DNA of 31,645 bases from Phycisphaerae bacterium (GTDB lineage: Bacteria; Planctomycetota; Phycisphaerae; Tepidisphaerales; Tepidisphaeraceae). The stretch covers positions 29,231 through 60,875 of the forward strand of contig JAUJNJ010000029.1 of assembly GCA_030448225.1 (NCBI GenBank), given 5' to 3'. The position numbers and the translations under genes are program-made. Of the stretch, positions 18,122-30,930 are shown in pieces (positions within the stretch are counted from its first letter, which is position 1; the number at the start of each line of letters is the position of its first letter). The notes beneath the pieces are model-generated. The model did not search any database and was not told where the DNA came from. It was given only the letters and a program-made list of their open reading frames with translations.

Positions 18122-18749
18122 GCGGTGGCGGCGGCCTACGCACAACCGGCGGCTCGAAGTTCATGGCTCGACGACGCGTCACAAGGCCGGTGTCAGCCCA
18201 ACCGTCGGGCGGCTGGAGAAGCCGACCGCGACGCGACCCGCACCGTCATTATGCCGCCGCGGAGGCGTCAGCGTCAACACTGACGCATGTTTCTAGATGC
18301 GTCGGGACTCATGTTGCGTGGATCGGGAATGTGTGGGGCGAAGTCCGTGCCTGCACCGTCGAAGCGCGGGACAACAAGCGCGCCCATCAACGCCGATGCC
18401 GCCGGCTCGGCCACGTTTGCCAGTGGCCCACGGCCGCAATCGAACCGGCGCCCACAGCACCGCCTGCCACGCCACGCCGTCACCCGGGCTTCCTCCGTCC
18501 CCGCCTAACTGGTCGCGGCCTCCGCCGCCGCCCCGGGTCGTCGAGCCCGAACGACAAGAGCAGCACCAGCGCAGGGACGTCGCCGTCTCGCGCATCGATC
18601 GCTAGACCCGCCCACCTGACAGTTTCCGTACGTCGCTCGAACAGGACGTCACCTGAGCTGGACTCAGCGATCCGCAACGTGCCGCCAAATCGCCCCAAGC
18701 CGACATCGCCTTGCGGCCGGGCCTCGGCGTGGTACGTTCCTACGGCACT
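18122..18749. other. Intergenic region with a small hairpin
   Basis: No gene is convincing. At 18271-18286 GCGTCA-ACAC-TGACGC forms a 6-bp stem, preceded by another GCGTCA copy. It could be a weak terminator for the small plus-strand gene. A minus-strand frame near 18480-18700 (GRFGGTLRIAESSSGDVLF) looks mildly coding, but it lacks a start. Confidence 0.3.
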
Positions 18750-19107
18750 TCAGAAAACCCCGATGCGGGCCGATGTGAGTCGGAACGAGAGCCAGGCGGT
18801 GGTGCCGAAATGGGTCGTGCCGGCGTAGCGGGTGGATTCCCCCGCGGCGTAGCCGGCGGCGTTCGCGAAGTCGACCACAGAATACTGGACCCCATTGCTC
18901 GCCGTGTGGGCGGCGTCGGTGAAGCCGAGGGTCGTCAGGCCCGCCACCTCTGCGGCGGACATCAGGCCCGGCGGCGGCGAGCGCGGCGACGGCGAGGACC
19001 GCGGGAGCGCCGCAGCCGCGCAGTGGCGGAGGACCGGGCGGCCGCGGCGGACCGGGGCGCAGGGGACGACGGTTCCACGACGGACGGGACGACGAAGACG
19101 ACGACAT
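18750..19107 (-). CDS. Possible small secreted or anchored protein, frameshifted
   Basis: The ATG at 19107 is preceded by AGGGG at six bases. The first frame reads MSSSSSSRPS and then GAPAVLAVAALAAAG, a hydrophobic helix. One indel near 18965 is needed to enter the frame MSAAEVAGLTTLGFTDAAHT, SNGVQYSVVDFANAAGYAAG and TTHFGTTAWLSFRL, which ends at 18750. The second half has the composition of a real protein. I recognise no family. The same frame stays open for some 80 codons beyond the TGA, so the stop itself could be an error. Confidence 0.35.
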
Positions 19108-19377
19108 GATTTCCCCTGCTCCGCGCCCCCGGCGTCCGCGGCACACGTGCGAGACGTGCGCGGGACGGGGGCGACCCCACGGACCGCTGCCGCCGACGCG
19201 CCCGCATCGGGGGGGGCCGCGACGCGCACGGCGACACAACATTTACCTGGATCCCCGATGCGTGCCCCGCGACGGGAATCTTAAAACGAGTTCGGCTGCC
19301 CACACTGACGCCCACCGCCAGAGGGAAACGGAGGCGGCTAAAACGACTAACGAAAGCGGTGACCGTGCGGTGAACAA

Positions 19378-19408
19378 AGACCCCCGGGAGCAACGCTCCC
19401 GGGGGTCT
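19378..19408 (-). terminator. Perfect 14-bp hairpin terminator of the giant gene
   Basis: AGACCCCCGGGAGC pairs perfectly with GCTCCCGGGGGTCT around a three-base loop. On the minus strand it is followed by TTGTT and lies about 40 bases after the stop at 19450. Confidence 0.8.
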
Positions 19409-19449
19409 CGCACGGTTGGTCCCGATGCAAACTTCGCGTTCCTGCCGCG

Positions 19450-22400
19450 CTACTTCCTTGACGCTGCCGCTGCCGGGTTGGGGGTCAGCGCGCCGGTCTG
19501 CGTCTGCCAGCCGCGTCCTTCTGCAGGACGATCCCGAGTTCGCCCGTCGGCTCGGTGCGCGTCAGGTCCAGCCCGTCGCTTGCGGCGAGCTTCAGGAGGT
19601 AGCCCGGCAGATCCGGCGAGAGCACGCGGCTGACCGTGTTGAGCCCGAACGGCGAGAACGGCACGATGTAGCTGTTGAACTCACCGACCCAGTCGATCAG
19701 CCGGTCGTCCTTGCTGTTGCCGATCAACACGTCGCGGCCGCCGCCGCCGAACGCGACGTCCGGCGTCGGGAGCGCGCCGGTGTCGGCGGCGTCGTTCGTG
19801 CCGTTGGTGGTGTCGAGGTTGTCGTCCGCGTTCAGCAGGTCGTCGCCGAGGCCGCCGTAGAGGTGGTCCCTGATCGGTGCCGCCGACGGCCCAGTCGTTG
19901 CCGTCGTCGCCGAAGATCGCGTCATTGCCGTCGGCCTCGGCCTTGTCGAAGTTGAGGAAGAACCCTTCGATCTTCTGCGCGCGCGTTCGTCGTAGGCGGC
20001 GAACTCGCCGGGGACTTCCGGGGCCGCCGTACTGCAACGCGTTGCCGGGGTTCATCGGCACGGCGCTGACAGGGCGGCGGTGTAGAAGCCGGGCAGGGCC
20101 TCGGCGCGCTCGGCGCGTCGTCGCCCGCCCCGCCGTGGATCGCGTCGTCGCCGACGCCGCCGTAGACGATGTCGTTGCCGCCCAGCCCGAACGGCGTGAG
20201 GACCACCGACTTCTTCAGCTTGTCCTTCAGGTTGATCGTCGCCGTCTGCTGCGCCGCCGCCGGTCTTGATCGTCTCGTTGAGCGTCGTCAGCTTCGCCAC
20301 GCCGTGGAGCGGTTCGGCGGTGCCGTTGCGGCTGGTGAGGATGCGGCCGTCGTCGCCGAGGATGCCGTCGGCGTCGCGCCGCCGCTGATCCAGTCGGCGT
20401 TGGCGCCGCCGATCAGGTCGTCATCGTTGCCGCCGCCGAAGAGCACGTCGTTGCCGGTCATGCCCCAGACGCCATCGTCGCCGTCCTCGCCGTGGACGCG
20501 GTCGATGCCGCCGAGGTCGGCCGGGCCGGCCACGCCCGGGGTGTAGTCGAGCAGTTCGACCACGCGGGTTGACCCGCGGTGCCGGCGTAGTTGTCGTAGT
20601 TGTAGGTGACGAACGCGCCTGTCGTGGCGTTGACGACCTTCGAAATGTTGCCGTTGTCGCCGAGGATCGTGTCGGCGTCGTTGGCATGCCCGCCGGTGGT
20701 AAGGTCGCCGGCTTCGTCGCGGCCGGTCTTGGAGCCGTCGCCGCCGAAGATCTCGTCGCGGCCGTCGGCGCGCTGGCCGGGCGTCGTCGAGGCCGAAGCG
20801 TGGTCGCTGCTGCCGCCGACGAGGTCGTCCTGGCCGAGGCCGCCGCGGATCGAGTCGTTGCCGCCGTTGCCCTCGACGTAGTCGTCGCCCGTCCCGCCGG
20901 CGAGCGTGTCGTCGCCGAGTTGGCCGAAGACCACGTCGTTGCCGGCGTCGCCGGCGGCGGTGTCGTTGCCCCAGCGGTTGTCGCTCGGCGTGGCGGCGTC
21001 GTGCCGAGCAGCGTGACCGACAGGCGCGCCACGCCGAGCTGGTCGGCGAACGTGGCGCTGAGGCCGAGTTCGGCCGTGCGGATGTTGCCGGCCGAGTCGT
21101 AGAGCGCGCCGCCGGTCCAGAGGCCGAAGCGCTGGCGCAGGTCGTGCTCGAGGAGCCGCGGGCCCGGCGCGGCGGACGGTGGCGTTGTCGCCGATCACGA
21201 CGTCGTTGCCCTCGCCGCCGGCGATCGAGTCGCCGCCGGCCTGGCCGAGGATCAGGTCGTTGCCCGCGCCGCCTGCGAGCGAATCCGCGCCCCGACGTTC
21301 GTGACGAGCACGTCGACGCGGTCGAACGCGCCGTCGGCGTTGAGGCCTGACGGTGGCGTTGTCGCCGAGTGCCGTCGCGTCGTCGCCGCAGTCGCGCGGT
21401 CGGCGGCCGGTGCCGCCGAACAGGAGGTTCTCGCCCGCGCCGCCGGCGGTGATCGTGTCGCCGCCGCCCACGCCGTGCGACGTCGTGGCCGCGAGGGCCA
21501 CGGCGCCGGACGGGCGAGCACGTTCGCCGCGCCGCCGACCTGCGTGATTTCGCCGTGGTCGCCGAACGCGATGTCGCGGCCAGCGCCGGCGTCGATCGTG
21601 TCGTCGCCCGCCGCGGCGAAGTCGTCCCGCCGGGCTTGCCGCTCGTGACGACGGTCGTCACGCGGGTGCAGTGCGGTCGACGTCGAGGCCGCTGTCGCCC
21701 CAGAGCAGGTCGTTGCCCGCGCCGCCGGCGAGCGCGTCGTTGCCGCTGCCGCCGGCGATGCGGTCGTCGGCGCTGCCGCCGGTGATCGCGTCGCGCCCGG
21801 GCGCCGCCGTAGTAGGTCGCGCCGATCGTGGCCGTGCTGGCGTCGATGGTACGTCCCCGGCGTCGCCGCGGATCGTGCCGCCCGCGGCGGCGTCGCCGTG
21901 AATGATCAGCAGCGCGCCCGCGGCGGGGCCGGCGGTGACGACGAAGCTGTCGCTGCCGCCGTTGCCGCGGAGGACCGTGACCGCCGCCGCCGCGACGCTC
22001 TGCACCGCCAGCGCTTCGTTACCGGAGCCGAGGTGCACGTCGAGGATCTCGGTCTTGGCGTAGCTGATGCCGCCGGGCACGGTCTCGAGCACGCCGGGCT
22101 CGGGCTCCTGGAGGAGGTCGCCGCCCATGCCGAGGCCGGAGAGGTTCGTGGCCGTGAGCTTGCCGGTGTCGTCCGCGGTCGCGTCCATGTCCAGCACGTC
22201 GATCACGTCCACGTCGCCGGCCTGCTCCTCCGACTGCTGGTTGCCGTCGCTGGCGTGGCCGCCGTCGGCAATGTCGGTCTCGCCGCGGTACATGACCGGG
22301 GCCGGGATGCTGAACACGGTGGGATCGCCGGCGCCGCCGTCGAGGAACACCGGGCCGGCGATCCGCGTCAGCGTGCGGGGCAGGTCGATGAAGTCGGCGT

Positions 22401-25400
22401 ACGCCTCGTCGTCGCGGCGCAACTCGTCGATCGCGCCGACGAAGAACCCATCGCTACCCGCACCGCCGTAGATCACGGTCTTGACCGACTCGTTGGTGCC
22501 CAGGACGTAGACCTGGTCGTCGCCGTCGCCGCCGTGGAGCTCGATCGACTCGACGCCGTCGTACGTGACGCGGAGGCCCGCGCCGAAGATGCCGTCGCCG
22601 GTGACGACGAAGTGATCGGCGAACTCGGTGCCCAGGGCCCGCAGGAGGTCGAAGCCGGCGCCGCCGTCGATGTCGAGGTTGGCGTTCTCGGCGTAGGTGA
22701 CGTTGTCGTCGCCGGCGCCGCCGTTGACGGAGGTGAGGTCGGGGGCCGCGCCGCCGCTGCCGGCCAGCGCGAACGCGCGGACGGTGAACGTGTCGGAGCC
22801 GCCGTCGCCGTTGAGCGTGAGGCCGGCGGTGTTGCGGAAGACGGTGAAGTTGTCCTTACCCTCGCCGCCGTGGGCGGTGAGCGCGTGGGAGTTGCCGACG
22901 GTGACGTAGCCGACGGTGGTCAGCGTGGTGTCGGTCGCGTCGGCCGTCGCGACGTGCGGCGGGCGGCGGTCGGCCTCGAACATCTGGCCGACCTGGAACG
23001 TGTCGTCGCCCGCGCCGCCGTCGACGGTGGTGGCCACGCCGGTGTCGTCGATCGCGTAGGCGTCGTCGCCGCCGCGGCCGTTGACGGTCAGGCCGCCCTC
23101 GACCGCCGCGCCGTTGAAGTTCACGCGCTCGGCAACCGCGTAGCCCGCTCCGGCGATGCCGCCGGACAGGACGCCGACGAAGTTGGACCGCAGGAGGAAC
23201 TGGTCGCCGCCGGCCGTGCCGTGCACGGTGAGCTTGTCGGTGCCCTGGGACGTCGTGCCCGACTCCATCACGTTGACGATCGCGTCGGCGCCGGAGTCCG
23301 ACCAGGCGACGTACCCGTCGCCGCCGGCCTTGCCGTCGAGGTCGACGAGCGGGATCCAGTCGGTGCTGACGGCCTTGTCGGTCGTGCCGTGGCGGATCGT
23401 GCCGTCGTCGTCGCCGACCACGATCGTGTTGGCGCCCGCCCCGCCGGTGAGGGAGGCCCGCTGGAAGATGCCATCGAGCAGCTCGAACTCGGCGGCGGCG
23501 GCGTAGACGCCGCGGGGGTCGGTCGACGTGCCGGTGACGAGCGCGCCGGCCGTGAGCGTCATGTCGGCGTCGCGCGACTCGACGAGCGTGTCGCTGCCGC
23601 CGGCGTCGGCGAACGTGTCGGTGCCGCGGCCGCCGGTGTAGGTGTCGTCGCCGATTCCGCCGTCGAGGTGGTCGTTGTAGGGCGAGCCGACGATCGTGTC
23701 GTTGCCGTCGTCGCCGAAGAGCCTCAGCGCCGCGACGTCGGCCGCGACGGCCGTGGCGCTGAGCGAGTCGGCGCCGGCCTTGGCGAGCACCGCCACCGTG
23801 TCGCCGCTGGCGCGCTTCGCGTTGACGACCGTGACGGTGTAGAGGCCCGTGCCGACGCGCACGACGTTGAGCAACTGCTCGTTGGCCGTGACGGCGTCGC
23901 GGTCGACGTCGCCGGTGTCGGCCGCGGTGTTGAGGGTAAACGTGTCGGCCGTCGCGCCGCCGTCGATCGTCAGCACGTCGGCGTCGGCGTCGTCGGCGTA
24001 GGTCGTGACCTCGGTCGTGTAGGTGACGCCGTGCACGGTGCGGTCGACGCGCTGCGTGCCGACCTCCTTGCGGGTGAGGTCGGCCAGCACGCTCGTCAGG
24101 CCGACGCCCGCGAGGTCGCCGACGCGGACCTCGTCGGCGCCGCCCGCGGCGCGTTGAGCTGCAGCGCGCATCGAAGCCCGGCGGCGACGAGCGTCTCGAC
24201 GATCGCGGCCGACGCGTTGCGCGCTGGATCTCGAACTGGCCGGTCGCCGGGTCGATGACGGTGACGTAGTCCTTCTCGTTCGTGAACGTGACGACGAGCC
24301 GGTCGTTGTCGCCGGTCGCCTCGCCGGCGTCGACGCTCGCGTCGCTGCCGTCGCCGGCGTCCCAGAGGATGACGTCGTTGCCTGCGCCCGGCGGTGATCG
24401 TGTCGGCGCCCCCGCCGCCGGTGATCTGGTCGTCGCCGTCGCCGCCGGTGATCGTGGCGGCAGCAGCGCGCGCGACGATCACGTCGTTGCCGCCGTTGCC
24501 GGTGAGCGTGGCGGCGCCGGTGCCGCGGTGGTGGATCTGGTCGCCGCCGTCGCCGCCGGTGAACGTGACCGGCACGGTCACGCCCTCGGCGACCTCGACG
24601 TAGTCGCTGCCCGACCCGAAGTCGCCGACGAGCGACGAGACGCTCTTGTAGACCTGGGTGCGGCCCATGCCCAGACCTTCAGGTTCTGCGGCCGGCGGCG
24701 GCGTCGCTCTGGTCGTCGGCAAGCGAGACGTAGTAGAACTCGTCGGTCGTGGTGCCGGCGAGGTTGCGGTAGCCGCCGCGGTCGCCGACGTTGAGGTGGA
24801 GCGCCGCCGGTCCAGGCGGCGTTCTGCTTCCAGTACCCGCTCGTGAGCGTGTACGGGGTGGCGCGCGAAGGCCGGCGAGGTAGACCGGCGGCAGGACCTT
24901 GAAGAAGCCGATCGTGAACTTGGCGCACTCGTTGATCGTGGCGACGAGCAGGTTGATCTGGACGCCTCGACCGTCAGCTCGCCGGTGCCGCCGTCGAACG
25001 CGAAGTTGGCGGTGAGGCCGAACAGCGTGATGCCGATGATCTTGCCGTCGAAGCTGCCGCTGCCGCCCCAGACCTTCATGTCGGCCGGCTCGAGCACGGC
25101 CTTGTCGCCGGCGTTGGACGCGAGGTAGCGGGCGTGGATCTCGGCGGTGCCGAAGATCCCAGGCCGCCGCCGCCGAGGTTGATCGCCCCGGCCACGTCGA
25201 TCGACGGTTCGCCGGTCGAGTAAGTGGGAAGGCGCCCGCCGAGCTGGGCGACGCCGAAGTCGACGGCCACGGTCGTGAAGAAGTCCCAGCGGCCGCTCGA
25301 CTCGAGCGTGACGCGGGCCGAGCCTGGGCGAGCTTGATCTCCTCGAAGAGCACGACTGGGCTTGCGCTGCCGACGTTGAACTCGGTCGTGCCGCCGGCGA

Positions 25401-28400
25401 TAGGTTGCCGCTGCGCTGGTCGTCGCCGCCGCGCGTGTTCACGCGGAGGTAGATGTCCGAGGCCGTGATCACGAACAGCGGGTCGAACCCGAAGGTGGCG
25501 TTGGCGACGCCCAGGTCGAGCACGAGGCCGGCGTCGGCCCTTGTAGATCTCGGCCGTGAGCCGTCGACGTCGAACGTGATCGTGCCGAAGAAGGCCCGAA
25601 GCTGGGCGTCGAACGTGATCGCGAGCTTGTCGGCGTTGTTCACGATCTCGACCGAGCCGTTGAGCTTGAAGACCGGCCCAGGTTGATCTCGCCGCCGACG
25701 AAGACGCTGGGCGAGCCGGCCGGCACGCTCGCCTGCACCGCCGTGGTGAGGGCTGCTTCGCCGCGACGTCGTAGAAGCGGGGACGTTCTTCGCGACGGAG
25801 AAGGAGTTGAACTCGATGCTGGCGACGCCGCTGATCGAGGACGATGTCGAAGTCGACGTCGCCCGCGATGTCGAGCACGCCGGCCACGCCGTCGCCGGTC
25901 AGCAGCACGCTGCCGCTCACCGACGCCGCCGCGAGCGGGGAGAGGTCGATCACCGCGTCGGCGGTCATCGTGAGCTGATCGCCGCTCTTCACGAACGTGA
26001 AGCCGCCCTTGACGATCGACGCCGGACCACTGGAGCTTGCCGCCGGCGAAGATCTGGAGCGTGTTGCCCGCGACCGTGGTCGCTGACCGCCGTCGTGGTG
26101 ACGGCGCGGGTGACCGGGTCGTAGAACCGCGCGCGACCTGCTTCGGCCCGTCGTGCGTGTTGAACTCGATCCCCGCGTACGCGGCGAACGACGGCGGCCC
26201 GGCCTCGAGCTTGCCGGCGAGCTGGAACGCCGTAGACGTTCAGGTCGGTCGCGTCGCCGGTCGTGCCCTCGATCCGGGCGTGCCGGTGGCGGTGACCGTG
26301 CCGAGCGGGGCGAGCGTGACCTGCGCGTTGGCGTCGAGCTCGAAGAAGTTCTTGCTCGCCGCGTCGTCGTAGCGGTAGGCGATGCGGAAGTCGCCGTCGA
26401 GGTCGAACGTGTCGGCGATCTGCAGGTCGCCCTGTGCCATCAGCTGAGGTACGGCCCGGCGAGGCTCGTACGTGCCGTCGAGCTTCGGCGGCCGGCGGCG
26501 ATCGGCACGGCCAGCCCGTCGCCGCTCGTCGGCGCTACGAGCTCGGCCTTGAGCGTCGCGGGCAGGTACTCGCGGAGGAACGACTCGATGCCCGCCGGCA
26601 CCACGACCTCCTGGGCCCGCGCCCGGTTGCTGGTGACGTAGAGGCCGATCGCGGCGTCGAAGTCGAAGTACTCGCCGAGGTCGGCGCGCCGACCCGGTCG
26701 CGGAGGTTGAGCTCGAGAGCGGCCGCGACGCCGGCAGCGGTGATCACCATCGCACCGAGCAGGTCGGCCCGGAGCGGCAGGCGCGACGAGCCGATGAGCG
26801 GGAGCGAGATCGGCGCGCCCAGCACGAGCAGCGAGAAGCCGTCGGTGGAGAAGCTCCCTGCAGCGCGACGCGCCCCCGCCTGATCTCTGGTGAAACGGTC
26901 CAACCCACCGGCGGCGCACGAGAGCGAGGGCGCCCGACGATGAACAGGCCCGCGCTCTCCTTCTGCACCTTGATCGTGCGGTTTCCCCTCGTTGGGGACG
27001 AACAGCACGACGTCCTTCGGCGTGTCGGTCGTGTTGACCGGAACTGCGCCTTGGCGTCGCCGGAGACGCCCGCGGCCTTGAGGGCGATCTGGTCGGCCGT
27101 GGCCTCGAGGATGGCGGCGCTGAACGTCGAACCCGTTCTCGAAGTTCAGGACGAACCTGCCCGACGACTTGATGAAGCTGTTGGCGGCGATCAGCCCCTC
27201 GGACGAGATGTTCGCGTTGTAGTCGAACGTGATCTGCGAGCCGCTGATGTTGAGCGTCGCCTGCCCGTACTGGACGCCGGTCGTGGAGTCGGTCTTGCCG
27301 CCGAGGCGCAGGCGCTGGAAGCCGACGAGGTCGATGACGGCCAGGCCCTGCGTGCCGACCCCGGCGAGCTTGATCTGAAGCGGTCGGCCTTGCCGGCCTC
27401 CAGATCGGCCTCGGAGGTGATGGTGTTGCCGGCCGCGTCCACGACCCGAACGACAGCACGCCGTGGTGGAGGTATGCCCGCGGTCGGGTCGACGTTGCTG
27501 ACGATGGCATGTCGGTCAAGAAGACCTTGCCGGCCGCGGCGGCGAGGTTTGATCGACTGAAGGTAGACCTTCACGCTCTGCGTGAACTTCGGCTCGAGCG
27601 TGACCGGGTCGGTCAGCCAGTGCGCGTCGCCGTCGAAGAGGAAGTTGCCGTCGGTCGTGACGATGACGTCGGCCTCGATCTTGAAGAACTCCTTGCCGAC
27701 GTACAGGCTGTAGAACGTCGCGCCGGCCTCGATCACCCGTCGACCCTGGTCCATCCGGCCGAACGTGCCGTTGCCGCCGGTGACGATGATCACCTCGGTG
27801 CCGCCGTCGGTCGCGATGCCGCAGGTCTCGAGCACGAAGATCGAGCCGTTGTCGGCGACCTCGACCTCCCACGTTTCGTCTTCCGTGGAATAGGAGACGA
27901 CCGCGCCGCCGAGCGCGACGTCGAAGAGTCGCGAAGATCTCGACGAGGGTCGCGGTGTTGCCGTCGGCGTCGGTCGCGGCGATCTCGGACGCGGTCTTGG
28001 TCGCGTCGGCGCCCGGCATCGCGTCGATGTAGGCGCGTCGAAGCTGGCGATCTCGGTGAAGTTGAACGTCAGCGCCGGGTCTTCTCGGTGAGGAACTGCG
28101 TGCCGCGGTCGTCGAGGATCACGCGCCCGGTCGGGTCGAGCACCGTCACCGTCACGTCGCCGAGCTTCTTGGACATCGCGTGGCCGACTTCCAGCAGCTT
28201 GGCGTCGAACGCGATTTCAGGGTAGCGGGAGGTGTTGAGGACCGACATCCACTCCCCGGCCGAGGCGGTCGGCGTCACCTCTTCGGGGTCGAACTCGAAC
28301 AGGAAGCCGGGGTTGCCCCCCTTCTGGTTGACGACCAGCGCCTGGAGCGACTCGAGCCACTCCTCGTCGGTGAGGTCGGACGTCGGGCTGAACAGCGGGC

Positions 28401-30930
28401 TGCGGAGCGAGATCGGGTCGGTGATGTCGGGGAACGCGGTCGCGTTGAACGTGACGCCGCCGCGGAACCCGTCGATGGTCAGGCCGCTGATCGGGTCGAG
28501 CAGGATCGGGACGTCGGCCCGGACGTAGCCCTGGAGCAGGCCGAGCTCGGAGACGCCGACCATGAGCTTGAAGCCGGCCTTGTTGGCGATCGTGAACCCG
28601 CCGCTGATGGCGGCCCACAAGGTGGTGTCGGCGATCGAGTTGGGGTCAGTGGTGTAAACGATGGGGTCGAGCCGCTCGCCCTGCTCGTCGAAGATGACCG
28701 TGCCCAGCGCCAGCGTGCCGTCGAGCCTGCCGCCGAAGACGTTGCCGCTGGCGGAGATGCTCGCGCTCTCCAGACCGATGATCGGGAACTCGCCGTCCCT
28801 GATCTTCTGCGAGTCGAACGTCATGTTCGTGATGCTGCCGCTGAGCGCGACCGGGCTGCTCTTGCCGAGCTGGCCGGTGACGGCGGCGGACAACTGCATC
28901 ACGAAGCGGTCGGGGTCCGCGTTGAAGTCCGGCCACGCGATGTTGACGCTCGCGCTGGCGCTGCTGAGGAAGCTGGGGAACTTCATCCCCGCCAGCGCGT
29001 CGGCCGTCACGCCGAAGCCGACGCTGAACCCCTCCTTCGCCAGGAACGTCCCGTCCCCCATCACGGCGAACTTGCCGGCCGTGCCGGTGAGCTCGATCGC
29101 GCCGAGCTTGAGCGTGGCGATGGCGGTCTCGGCGACCGTCAGCATTTCCTTGTCGTCGGCCGCGGTCGGGTCGAACGCGACGACGCCGCTGCTGACGGAG
29201 ACGAACTCGCCGAGCTTGGCGCTGAAACCGGTGGCGCGAAACGCCAGACCGCTCGGCAGCTCGTCCGCGCCGAACGTCAGCGTGGCCGCCACGCCGGTGG
29301 CGGCCACGTAGAAGGTGCCGGAGGGCGAGCCGATGCGCGCCTCCGCGGCGCCGACCCGGATGGCCGCGCCGTTGAGCGAGTTGGCCCCGCCGACCGTGTA
29401 GCCGTAGCTGAGGATCGACAGCGACGGGTTGGTGATCTCGACGTACCTGCCGAACTTGACCGTCGCGTCCGCGAGGTCGCCTGGGGCCCGGAGTTCCGCG
29501 GTGAGGTTGCCGAACTTGAAGCCGTCCTGGCGGACGACCAGCCCGGGCTCGGTGGTGCCCTCGGGCGGGGTGACGCTCGCGCGGACGCCGAAGCGGGTCA
29601 GGTCGATCGTGAGGATTGGGAAGCTGATGAGTTCCTGGGTGGCGTCCCCCTCGGGGTCGTAGCCGATCGTGAAGCCGCTGACGGCCGACGCCTTGATCCC
29701 GCCCGGCAGATCGAGCGCGGCGCTGCGGGCGGTGAACTCGAAGCCGCCGGTGGCGTCGAGCGCCGCGAACGGCGCTGCCGCCGCCGCGTCTGCGGTGTCG
29801 TAAGAGGCGGCGAACGAGATCTTGCCCTCGACCGAGTCGGCGGTGGCGGAGAGGCCCCCGGGGGTGCCCCCGGCCGGCGCCGTGCCGCTGGAACCGGTGA
29901 ACGCGACGGTCGCTTTCAGCGCGACGAAGCCGGCGGTGACGCTCACGTCCTGACCGTCGAGCACGAATTCGCTGAGCCGGGCGTTGGCCTTCTCAAGCGA
30001 CAGCGGCCCGACCTTGCCGGTCATCTCGCTGGTCGCCGCTTGGCCCGTACCGCCGAGCGAGGCGGCGAGCGTGTAGCCGGTGGTGTCGAAGCTGGCGCGC
30101 CGCAGGCCCGAATCTTCCTCGCCGCGCCGGCCGACGTGGAACAGCCCCGAGCCGTAGATCTCGAACAGGTTCGCGCTCTCGCCGTTGAGCAGGACGCGGC
30201 CGCTCTTGCTCGCGTCCGCGTCGGTCAGCAGCGAGACGTTCATCGTCCCGCCGACGGTGGCGGCGAACGCCATGTTGCCGGCGATGACCTGCCCCAGCCC
30301 GCGGATCGAGCCCTGCGTGACGCTCGCGCTGCCGGTGCCCGCCGTGAAGAAGCTCAGCAGGCCGTCGAACTCCGCGTCGGTCTTAGCCGCGATCGTGACG
30401 TCGGCCGTCGGCAGCGTCGTGGCGACGACCGAGATCCCGGTCGGGCCCTGGATCACGGCGAAGTCGAGGCCGTCGGGGCCGTCGGTCGCGTCCAGCCCGG
30501 TGATCGTGTGGAACGCGCCGGCGAGGGCGCCGGTGCCTTCGATGGTCAGGAGGTCGACGCGGTCGCCCGCCCGGAGGTGGGACAGGCCGGTCGGGTCGAG
30601 GGCCAGCAGGCCGCCGAGCGTGACGGCGCCCGTCACGTTCACGACGTCGCCCCGCGGCGCGGCGTCGGCGGCGAAGGCGAGGTCCATCGTGATGCGGTCG
30701 GCGCCGCCGAGCGTCCCGCCCGAGAGGTTGAGCGTCCCGATCGTGTCGGGGCCGCCGGGGAACTGTGCCGCGAGCAGCACGCGGTTCTCCAGCCCCTCAA
30801 GGCGGTAATGGTCGTAGGCGACGCCCGCCGCCGCGCCGGCCGGCATCAGCGTGCGCAGCACCCGCTGGCAGGCGACGCGCAGCGCGTGCGACGACCCGCC
30901 CGGCGTGCGCCCCGACCCGTTGCCACTCAT
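19450..30930 (-). CDS. Giant secreted LEPR-XLL / RTX-like calcium-binding protein, about 3,800 residues, many frameshifts
   Basis: The ATG at 30930 starts an uninterrupted frame of about 950 codons down to roughly 28075. It contains a LEPR-XLL-type motif (residues 43-55) and then long beta-strand-rich repeats such as FGKYVEITNPSLSILSYGYT and AKLGEFVSVSSGVVAFDPT. From 28075 to 24100 the same kind of sequence continues in pieces joined by over a dozen indels. A second intact stretch, 24171-21850, carries many Gly/Asp-rich units (FGDDGNDTIVGS, GGIGDDTYTGGRGTDTF). The 3' part again is fragmented; it holds classic nonapeptide repeats and the conserved-looking tail DDRLIDWVGEFNSYIVPFSP, then VLQKDAAG, ending at 19450. 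The role is probably a surface or extracellular adhesin or matrix protein. Gene integrity in the organism is uncertain, but the pieces are collinear without gaps, so one gene is the best reading. Confidence 0.8.
19690..21800 (-). repeat. RTX-like Ca2+-binding nonapeptide repeats
   Basis: Within the giant gene the coding strand repeats GGxGxDxLxG-type units, for example LAGGAGNDLILGQAGGDSI, GGTGDDYVEGNGGNDSIRGG, AGGSGNDALAGGAGNDLLWG and LYGGLGDDLLNADDNLDT. These build calcium-binding parallel beta-rolls in haemolysin-type proteins. Further copies occur near 23600-23700. Units interspersed with GDNATV recur several times. Confidence 0.85.
30766..30804 (-). other. LEPR-XLL-type motif
   Basis: The segment RLEGLENRVLLAA (residues 43-55 of the giant protein) resembles the LEPR-XLL motif found near the N-terminus of very large planctomycete exported proteins. 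It is the best taxonomic hint in the window. Confidence 0.7.

Noticed and set aside
21898..24258. A 786-codon open frame on the plus strand
   Set aside because: It is antisense to intact calcium-binding repeats; its Val/Ala/Asp/Arg-rich content is the shadow of the Gly/Asp codons.
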